From positions 1 to 38,493 of the forward strand of contig CALFSV010000069.1 in the NCBI GenBank assembly GCA_937916485.1: 38,493 nt of DNA. Direction: 5' to 3'. The position numbers and the translations under genes were made by a program. Of this stretch, positions 32,655 through 38,493 are shown one piece after another (the first letter of the stretch is position 1; the number at the start of each line of letters is the position of its first letter). Below the pieces are notes generated by a model. That model saw nothing but the letters and a program-made list of their open reading frames with translations. It had not been told where the DNA came from and did no database searches. The DNA is from an uncultured Paracoccaceae bacterium. Its GTDB lineage: Bacteria; Pseudomonadota; Alphaproteobacteria; Rhodobacterales; Rhodobacteraceae.

Positions 32655-33824
32655 CTATTGCCAGTCGCCTTCAAACCCTTTGGGCACCAGCAGAATGTCC
32701 CGGTCGACCCTGCTCAGGTCCTTTTTGCCGCACAGCGCCATCGAGACGTCCATCTCTTTGTGCAGGATCTCGAGCGCCTTCGTGACCCCCTTCTGACCCA
32801 TCGCGCCGAGGCCATAGATATAGGCCCGACCGATCATCGTGCCCTTGGCCCCCATGGCCATCGCTTTGAGGATGTCCTGACCCGAGCGGATGCCGCTGTC
32901 GAGCCAGACTTCGGTCTGGTCGCCTACAGCCGCCACGATTGAGGGCAGCACCCGGATCGAGGACAGGGCCCCGTCCAGTTGGCGGCCGCCATGGTTGCTG
33001 ACGATGATGGCATCGGCTCCTGCCGCGGCGGCCAGCTTGGCGTCTTCGGCGTCCAGGATGCCCTTCAGGATCAGCTTACCGCCCCATTTCTCCTTGATCC
33101 GGGCAACCTTGCCCCAATCAAGCTGGGGGTCGAACTGTTCGTTGGTCCAGGACATCAGCGATCCAAGGTTCCCGACACCCTTGGCATGACCGACGATGTT
33201 ACGGAATGTTCGGCGCGGCGTGCCGAGCATCCCCAAGGCCCATTCCCAACGGGTCGGCAGGCCGATGTCGATAACGTTCTTCAGCGAAAGCCGGGGCGGG
33301 GCGGACAGGTCATTCTTGAGGTCCTTGTGCCGCTGGCCCAAGATTTGCAGGTCCAGGGTCAGGACAAGCGCGTCGCAACCGGCATTGCGCGCCCGCTCAA
33401 TGATATTGTCGACGAACTCTTCGTCGCGCATGACGTATAGCTGGAACCAGAAGGGGGCTTTGGTTGCCCGCGCCACATCTTCGATGGAGCAGATCGACAT
33501 TGTAGAGAGGGTATAGGGCACCCCGAACTTCTCTGCGGCGCGGGCCGCCTTGATCTCGCCGTCGGCGGTCTGCATGCCGGTCATGCCAACGGGGGCAAGG
33601 GCGACGGGCATTGTCACCTCGCGTCCGATCATCGTCGTCGCCGTGGTCCGGCTCGTCATGTCGACGGCCACCCGCTGTCGCAGGCGGATCTTGTCAAAGT
33701 CCGATGTGTTTTCCCGAAACGTCTGCTCGGTCCAGCTGCCGCTTTCGCAATAGTCAAAGAACATCTTTGGCGTCTTGCGCTTGTGAATGGCTTTGAGGTC
33801 GTCGATGCAGGTGATCACGGGCAT
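32655..33824 (-). CDS. lldD: FMN-dependent L-lactate dehydrogenase / alpha-hydroxy acid oxidase
   Basis: The 389-residue TIM-barrel flavoprotein has the alpha-hydroxy acid dehydrogenase hallmarks. These are ALAPVGMTGM (about residues 76-85), LTLDLQILGQRHKDLKN, Lys254 (LILKGIL) and the catalytic His278/Arg281 motif SNHGGRQLDG. The phosphate-binding DSGIRSGQDILKA and GAKGTMIGR follow. L-lactate oxidation to pyruvate at the membrane is the most likely role; glycolate or mandelate-type oxidases look similar. GAAGG lies 7 nt before the ATG at 33824, though the frame continues upstream to 34028. It sits between trpA and the amylosucrase gene with no pathway link to tryptophan. Confidence 0.9.
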   Translation of the reverse strand: MPVITCIDDLKAIHKRKTPKMFFDYCESGSWTEQTFRENTSDFDKIRLRQRVAVDMTSRTTATTMIGREVTMPVALAPVGMTGMQTADGEIKAARAAEKFGVPYTLSTMSICSIEDVARATKAPFWFQLYVMRDEEFVDNIIERARNAGCDALVLTLDLQILGQRHKDLKNDLSAPPRLSLKNVIDIGLPTRWEWALGMLGTPRRTFRNIVGHAKGVGNLGSLMSWTNEQFDPQLDWGKVARIKEKWGGKLILKGILDAEDAKLAAAAGADAIIVSNHGGRQLDGALSSIRVLPSIVAAVGDQTEVWLDSGIRSGQDILKAMAMGAKGTMIGRAYIYGLGAMGQKGVTKALEILHKEMDVSMALCGKKDLSRVDRDILLVPKGFEGDWQ

Positions 33825-34104
33825 GGTTGGGCCTTCTGGTGCGTGTTGCTTTGGAACGCTTATCAACAGCGTCGCCTTGTCGCAATTGCACATCGTGTCT
33901 CGGCTATGGCCTGTTGGGTCGCAGGAAATGGGCAAAGCCAACACACGAAACGGAACACGGCGACTTTGACGGCGCGATGCGAAGGCAATGATTGCCGCCT
34001 GAGGCCAAGGCCACCTTATTCGCCCCAATCAACGAGGTGGAGTTTATCGAACAGCGAAGCCGACAATTGATCCAGGGCGGCCTCGACAGGGTCGTTGGGG
34101 AAGG

Positions 34105-34896
34105 CTAGGCCCTGTGGGCCCCATCGGCCAGCGATTTGACGAATGCCAGAACCTCTGCCACTGGCTTGCCTGCCGCGATCTCGGCCACGATGGCCGATCC
34201 CACAACCGCGCCGTCCGCGACTGAAGCGATCGCCTCGGCCGCCTCGGGGGTCTTGATACCAAAGCCCACAATGATGGGAAGGTCTGTCTGAGCCTTGATC
34301 CGGGCAACCTCCGGGCCGACGTTCGTGGCCTCGGCATTGGCGGCGCCGGTGATCCCGGTGATGGAGACGTAGTAAACGAAACCCGACGTATTGGTCAGCA
34401 CCTTGGGCAAGCGGGCGTCGTCGGTTGTCGGGGTGGCAAGCCGGATGAAGTTCAGGCCCATCTTCTGGGCCGGAATGCACAGCTCGTCATCTTCTTCGGG
34501 CGGCAGGTCGACGACGATGAGACCGTCGATGCCAGCCTCTTTTGCTTCGGCCAGGAACCGGTCGACGCCGCGCGAATAGATCGGGTTGTAGTAGCCCATC
34601 ATGACAATTGGCGTGGTGTCGTCCGTCGCGCGCAGGTCACGGGCGATCTGCAGGGTCTTGGCCAGGGTCTGGCCGCCTTCCAGCGCCCGCTGACCGGCCA
34701 GCTGGATCGTTTCGCCGTCCGCCATCGGGTCGGTGAAGGGCATGCCCAGTTCGATCACGTCTACGCCGGCGCCCGGCAAGCCCAGGATGATCTCGCGGCT
34801 TTTGTCATAGTCAGGGTCACCCGCCATCACATATGCCACAAAGGCCTTACGCCCCTGGGCGCGGAGGTCTGCGAATTTGGCGTCGATGCGTGTCAT
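34105..34896 (-). CDS. trpA: Tryptophan synthase alpha chain
   Basis: TrpA cleaves indole-3-glycerol phosphate to give indole for TrpB. The 263-residue TIM barrel shows the catalytic Glu49 ([16 protein letters not shown]) and Asp60 at the same positions as E. coli. [13 protein letters not shown] and the late [14 protein letters not shown] and GAVVGSAIV phosphate-binding segments are also present. The length is normal. It is divergent from an MFS transporter gene across about 100 bp. On its strand the next gene downstream is the lactate dehydrogenase, after 280 bp without a recognisable gene. Confidence 0.96.
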   Translation of the reverse strand: MTRIDAKFADLRAQGRKAFVAYVMAGDPDYDKSREIILGLPGAGVDVIELGMPFTDPMADGETIQLAGQRALEGGQTLAKTLQIARDLRATDDTTPIVMMGYYNPIYSRGVDRFLAEAKEAGIDGLIVVDLPPEEDDELCIPAQKMGLNFIRLATPTTDDARLPKVLTNTSGFVYYVSITGITGAANAEATNVGPEVARIKAQTDLPIIVGFGIKTPEAAEAIASVADGAVVGSAIVAEIAAGKPVAEVLAFVKSLADGAHRA

Positions 34897-34997
34897 GTCG
34901 GTCCCCGTTCAGCGATCTGAAGCGGTGTGCGTCATGGGGCGGGGAAAATCAAGCGCATGGCGTGACTTTGCCTTCGCTCAATATTAGCGTCCGGATA

Positions 34998-36221
34998 ATG
35001 GACAGCTCCGATATCCTTGACAGTCGTTATTCCTGGGGCAGGCTTGCCGCCACGCTGGCCGTTGGTGTGCTTGGCTCTGTCGGGATCTGGTCGATCATCA
35101 CGATCATGCCTGCTGTTCAGGCCGAATTCGGCATTGACCGCGCGGGCGCGTCCTTTCCCTATACACTGACGATGCTGGGTTTTGCGCTGGGCAACCTGCT
35201 GATCGGTCGGGCCGTCGACCGATTCGGGATCACATCGGCGCTGATCGGGGCCTCCCTTTTGATCGGTGTGGCCTACGGCCTTGCGGCCGTTAGCCCGTCC
35301 CTTGGTGTGCTCAGCGCGCTTCAGTTCTTTGTCGGCCTTGGGGCGGCGGCCAGCTTTGGCCCCCTGATCGCTGATATTTCGCACTGGTTTGGCAAGCGGC
35401 GGGGCATAGCAATCGCGGTTGCGGCAAGTGGCAACTACCTGGCCGGTGCCATCTGGCCGGTTCTGTTGTCTGGCGTGCTGGAGCAGCAAGGCTGGCGGGC
35501 GGTCTATTTCTACCTGGCGGTGATAGTTGTTGTAGGGGTCTTTCCCCTGGCCCTGATGCTACGCCGCCGGGTGCCAGCGTCGGCGACTGCCCGGGCCAAT
35601 GCCGTGTCACAGGCCAATGCGGACCGGGCCAAGATGTCGCCCCGCCTCTTGCAGGGGCTTCTTGTCCTCGCAGGGCTGGGGTGCTGCGTGGCCATGTCGA
35701 TGCCGCAGGTGCACCTTGTGTCGATGTGCGTTGACCTGGGTTTTGGCCCGGCGGTGGGCACGCAGATGTTGTCGGTGATGCTGATGGGTGGGGTCGCGTC
35801 GCGGCTGGTGTCGGGGTTCATCGCCGACCGGCTGGGCGGGGTGAGGACGCTGCTGATCGGGTCGACCCTGCAATGCCTCGCCCTGTTCCTCTACCTGCCC
35901 TTTGACGGGATGGTTTCGCTTTACGTCGTCAGCCTGATCTTCGGGCTAAGCCAGGGGGGCATCGTCCCGTCCTACGCCCTGATCGTCCGGGAATACCTGC
36001 CTGCCAAAGAGGCGGGGGCCCGTGTCGGTTTTGTCATTATGGCGACGATCATCGGGATGGCGCTGGGCGGCTGGATGTCGGGTTGGATCTACGATGTGAC
36101 CGGATCCTACCAGATGGCCTTCCTGAACGGCATCGCCTGGAACCTGATGAACATGGCCATCATGCTCGGCCTTTTGCTGCGCAGTAGGCAAGGGGGCCGG
36201 CCGGTCGCGATCCCGGCCTGA
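34998..36221 (+). CDS. Major facilitator superfamily transporter
   Basis: The 407-residue protein has about twelve hydrophobic segments. The first half shows IITIMPAVQAEFGIDRAGASFPYTLTMLGFALGNLLIGRAVDRFG, the usual MFS loop 2-3 motif, and WFGKRRGIAIAVAASGNYLAGAIWP. The second half repeats the pattern with ASRLVSGFIADRLGGVRTLLIGS. This resembles the oxalate/formate or monocarboxylate antiporter-like MFS groups, but the substrate cannot be read. The frame opens farther upstream inside trpA's leader; the ATG at 34998 is chosen because membrane-protein sequence starts there, although its ribosome-binding site is weak. Confidence 0.85.
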   Translation: MDSSDILDSRYSWGRLAATLAVGVLGSVGIWSIITIMPAVQAEFGIDRAGASFPYTLTMLGFALGNLLIGRAVDRFGITSALIGASLLIGVAYGLAAVSPSLGVLSALQFFVGLGAAASFGPLIADISHWFGKRRGIAIAVAASGNYLAGAIWPVLLSGVLEQQGWRAVYFYLAVIVVVGVFPLALMLRRRVPASATARANAVSQANADRAKMSPRLLQGLLVLAGLGCCVAMSMPQVHLVSMCVDLGFGPAVGTQMLSVMLMGGVASRLVSGFIADRLGGVRTLLIGSTLQCLALFLYLPFDGMVSLYVVSLIFGLSQGGIVPSYALIVREYLPAKEAGARVGFVIMATIIGMALGGWMSGWIYDVTGSYQMAFLNGIAWNLMNMAIMLGLLLRSRQGGRPVAIPA

Positions 36222-36337
36222 CGGCGAGCACTGGCTGACCGGGTGCTATCTCACCGCTCCAGACGCAATCGACCACCCCGCGCTTGCGGTGGCCTTCGGC
36301 CCGGCCTAGAAGGCCCCGTCATCTGATGGAGGGACGC

Positions 36338-37435
36338 ATGGGCTTTCGCATGGGTATCGTAGGTCTGCCGAACGTCGGCAAATCGACGCTTTTCAACGCG
36401 CTGACGCGGACGGCGGCGGCACAGGCGGCCAACTTTCCGTTTTGCACGATAGAACCGAATGTCGGCGACGTGGCGGTGCCTGATGCCCGGCTTGATAAAC
36501 TGGCCGAAATCGCGAAAAGCAAGCAGATCATTCCGACCCGGATGACCTTTGTGGACATCGCGGGCCTTGTCAAAGGGGCCAGCAAGGGGGAGGGGCTTGG
36601 CAACCAGTTCCTGGCCAACATCCGCGAAGTTGACGCGATTGCCCATGTCCTGCGCTGTTTTGAGGATGGTGACGTCGTCCATGTCGACGGCCGTGTCGAC
36701 CCCGTCGCGGACGCCGCGACCATCGAAACCGAATTGATGCTGGCCGATCTCGATTCGATCGAGCGGCGACTGGCAAACATCGTGCGCAAGGTGCGCGGTG
36801 GCGACAAGGAAGCGGTTGAGCAGGAACGCCTGCTCAAGGCCGCCCAGGCTGTGTTGGAGCAGGGCCAGCCAGCCCGGACGGTGGATGTCGCCGAAGAAGA
36901 CGCCAAGCAATGGCGGATGCTGCAGCTGCTGACCTCCAAACCCGTGCTTTATGTCTGCAACGTCGAGGAGTCGTCCGCCGCCAGCGGAAATGCTCTGTCT
37001 GCCAAAGTCGCTGAGATGGCCGCCGCAGAAGGCAACTCTCACGTCGTCATTTCGGCCCAGATCGAAGAAGAGATCAGCCAGCTGGACCAGGACGAAGCTG
37101 CCATGTTCCTTGAGGAAATGGGGCTTGAGGAAGCCGGCCTCGACCGGCTGATCCGGGCTGGTTACGAGCTTTTGCACCTTCAGACCTATTTCACAGTAGG
37201 CCCCAAAGAGGCCCGCGCATGGACGATCGCCGCAGGAACTCTGGCGCCACAGGCCGCCGGTATGATCCATGGGGATTTTGAACGTGGCTTTATCCGGGCC
37301 GAAACCATCGCCTTTGATGATTTCGTCAAACTTGGCGGTGAAGGCCCGGCGAAAGAAGCGGGCAAGATGCGGTCCGAGGGCAAGACCTATACCGTCAAGG
37401 ACGGCGACGTCCTGCACTTCCTGTTCAATACCTGA
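36338..37435 (+). CDS. ychF: Redox/ribosome-associated ATPase YchF
   Basis: YchF (OLA1) is a P-loop NTPase of the Obg group that prefers ATP and binds ribosomes. The 365-residue protein has the G1 motif GLPNVGKS (residues 9-16), FCTIEPNVG, and the G3 region FVDIAGLVKGASKGEGLGNQFL. The family G4 variant VCNVEE, a coiled-coil insertion and a C-terminal TGS domain (about 280-365, LQTYFTVGPKEARAWT) complete it. GGAGG lies 5 nt before the ATG. In many alphaproteobacteria ychF lies near rplY-pth, and here it is about 12 kb away from them. Confidence 0.96.
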   Translation: MGFRMGIVGLPNVGKSTLFNALTRTAAAQAANFPFCTIEPNVGDVAVPDARLDKLAEIAKSKQIIPTRMTFVDIAGLVKGASKGEGLGNQFLANIREVDAIAHVLRCFEDGDVVHVDGRVDPVADAATIETELMLADLDSIERRLANIVRKVRGGDKEAVEQERLLKAAQAVLEQGQPARTVDVAEEDAKQWRMLQLLTSKPVLYVCNVEESSAASGNALSAKVAEMAAAEGNSHVVISAQIEEEISQLDQDEAAMFLEEMGLEEAGLDRLIRAGYELLHLQTYFTVGPKEARAWTIAAGTLAPQAAGMIHGDFERGFIRAETIAFDDFVKLGGEGPAKEAGKMRSEGKTYTVKDGDVLHFLFNT

Positions 37436-37462
37436 TCATGCGGCCTCTGGACCCTGGGTCGG

Positions 37463-38191
37463 CTACTCTGGGTCCACCAAGCATGATGAAACGGACAGGC
37501 CGGCAACGCTAAACAGGTCAACGGGCCTGACGGGCAAATCGCGACTGGGTGTCTGCGTCGTTACGCGTTCAAAACCTTGGTGGATTTCGGCGGAAAGGGT
37601 TAACTCTCCGTCCCGATGATCGGCTGTGCCGTCCGGGGTCAGAATTCGCCAGTTGAGGCCGGCATAGCGGCTGGCGATTTGCCTGGCCAAAGGTTCCAGT
37701 GTTAGGTGACGAGGGGCAAGGTGGCCTTCGAACTGGCGGGGTTCGACCGCGTTCAGGCGCAAATGTCGTTTGCACGCCGCAAGGCACTTTTGAACGCTTC
37801 GCTCCATCCCTCGCAATTCTGCGATCGCAGGGTCAATGCCTTGTTCAAGCAGTGCGGGTTCGCGCCGCAATCTCCACAAGAGACGGTACAAAAGGTCGAA
37901 ACGCTCTGGTCGGCGGTGCCACACAACCGTGTTGGCAAGGACCAGAAAGGTCTGGGGCACGCGAAGCCGAACGGTGGCCTCACTACCATGCGCCGAAGCC
38001 TCAGGGCTGATCTGCCATGCAACTGTGTCGGGCACGACACCCGCCAACAGCAGCCTTCGCGCCGCCACTCGCCACGCAGCATCAACACCATATGGTGGCA
38101 AATGAACGACATGGGCCGCAGGCACGACGGCAAGAGGGGCGTCGGCCTCCTCCATGGTATTCGAATGGAGGGATTTCGACATCGACTTCAT
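37463..38191 (-). CDS. Stand-alone DUF4130-like protein (UdgX-linked N-domain)
   Basis: The 242-residue product resembles the DUF4130 domain usually found at the N-terminus of UdgX-type uracil-DNA glycosylase fusions. It has HVVHLPPYGVDAAWRVAARRLLLAGVVPD, VPQTFLVLANTVVWHRRPERFDLLYRLLWRL and SRYAGLNWRILTPDGTADHRDGEL. The usual uracil-DNA glycosylase half is absent: the protein stops soon after the domain and only 27 bp separate it from convergent ychF. The conserved KMHAFVRF-like helix appears altered (ACKRHLRL). The start is uncertain (38191, 38182 or 38155). It could be a truncated remnant or a free-standing domain. Confidence 0.65.
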   Translation of the reverse strand: MKSMSKSLHSNTMEEADAPLAVVPAAHVVHLPPYGVDAAWRVAARRLLLAGVVPDTVAWQISPEASAHGSEATVRLRVPQTFLVLANTVVWHRRPERFDLLYRLLWRLRREPALLEQGIDPAIAELRGMERSVQKCLAACKRHLRLNAVEPRQFEGHLAPRHLTLEPLARQIASRYAGLNWRILTPDGTADHRDGELTLSAEIHQGFERVTTQTPSRDLPVRPVDLFSVAGLSVSSCLVDPE

Positions 38192-38355
38192 GGTGAAAGG
38201 CGGGCCCTCGCTATGGAATCTGGGGTCAACCCTCAGATGTTGCCATAATGTTCTCGTCACACGTTCAAGTCCATATCGAAAAACGGCCACCTTGCAGCAA
38301 CCGGAGCCCACGACCCCCCTTGTCGGCCCGCTTACCTGCGTTTAGACCGGTCTGC

Positions 38356-38445
38356 GGAGATGTGGCCGAGTGGTCGAAGGCACACCCCTGCTAAGGGTGC
38401 AGGCGGGAAACCGTCTCGAGGGTTCGAATCCCTTCGTCTCCGCCA
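38356..38445 (+). tRNA. tRNA-Ser (anticodon GCU)
   Basis: The 90-nt class II tRNA has acceptor stem GGAGATG/CGTCTCC, D-arm TGGCCGAGTGG, and anticodon stem CACCC/GGGTG around loop CTGCTAA (anticodon GCT at 38390-38392). A long serine-type variable arm and T-arm with GGTTCGAATCC follow. Discriminator G and an encoded CCA complete it. It reads AGC and AGU codons. Confidence 0.97.
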
Positions 38446-38493
38446 TCACTTTTCTTTATGTCGTTGTAAATAAAGTGGAAAGTTGCCTTGCGC

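Noticed and set aside
34016..34104. Protein-like tail sequence (DPVEAALDQLSASLFDKLHLVDWGE) on the minus strand after trpA
   Set aside because: Out of frame with trpA and without a start codon or ribosome-binding site of its own. TrpA already has a normal C-terminus. Possibly a gene remnant, but too short to call.
36251..37417. 388-codon frame antisense to ychF
   Set aside because: Shadow of ychF; no supporting motif.

Overview
The window is a stretch of chromosome from an alphaproteobacterium, most likely a member of the Rhodobacteraceae (Roseobacter group). The evidence is the fabI-fabB-fabA block divergent from an Irr-type Fur regulator, the miaB / phoH-ybeY-corC-lnt-metK order, a SAM/SAH riboswitch in front of metK (a class known from Rhodobacterales), the cmk / rpsA / ihfB-lapA-trpF order, high GC, and many small families typical of that group. 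Most genes are housekeeping. I see no rRNA, CRISPR array, prophage or classical insertion sequence. One REP-associated tyrosine transposase with matching palindromes is present.

Layout. 1-4.6 kb: two VOC-fold proteins and the unsaturated fatty acid genes fabI, fabB and fabA, with irr divergent from fabA. 4.6-6.2 kb: a RAYT transposase gene bracketed by two inverted copies of a 28-nt REP-like palindrome, then a putative glycosyltransferase-like protein. 6.3-15.8 kb: miaB, a pair of envelope proteins sharing a cysteine-containing module, then phoH, a zinc-ribbon protein, ybeY, corC, lnt, the riboswitch, metK, a small P-loop kinase bracketed by two more REP copies, and trmB. 15.8-21.7 kb: a possible structured leader, aroA-cmk (overlapping), a small membrane protein, a structured leader with a possible 35-codon ORF, rpsA, ihfB, lapA and trpF. 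21.9-26.2 kb: rplY, chrA, pth, and DUF2332 and DUF2237 proteins. 26.2-28.2 kb: three minus-strand genes, namely a membrane-anchored LuxR-type regulator and two secreted proteins with PepSY-like modules and extreme aspartate-rich tails. One of these proteins carries an in-frame 312-bp tandem duplication. 28.4-34.9 kb: trpB and trpA separated by a DUF7282 protein, an amylosucrase and an L-lactate dehydrogenase. 35-38.5 kb: an MFS transporter, ychF, a stand-alone DUF4130 protein and tRNA-Ser(GCU).

How the parts relate. The Fab enzymes make and reduce unsaturated acyl-ACPs. Lnt and CorC serve the envelope. MiaB, TrmB, YbeY, Pth, S1, L25, YchF and the tRNA serve translation. AroA and TrpF/B/A act on the route from shikimate to tryptophan. 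MetK makes SAM under riboswitch control and supplies the methyl donor for MiaB and TrmB.

The least ordinary features are: the REP/RAYT set, in which two of four palindromes supply the stop codon of the bracketed gene; the PepSY/poly-Asp cluster with its intragenic duplication; the paired envelope proteins; and the two leader regions upstream of aroA and rpsA. Everything here was read by eye from sequence. No database search or folding program was run.
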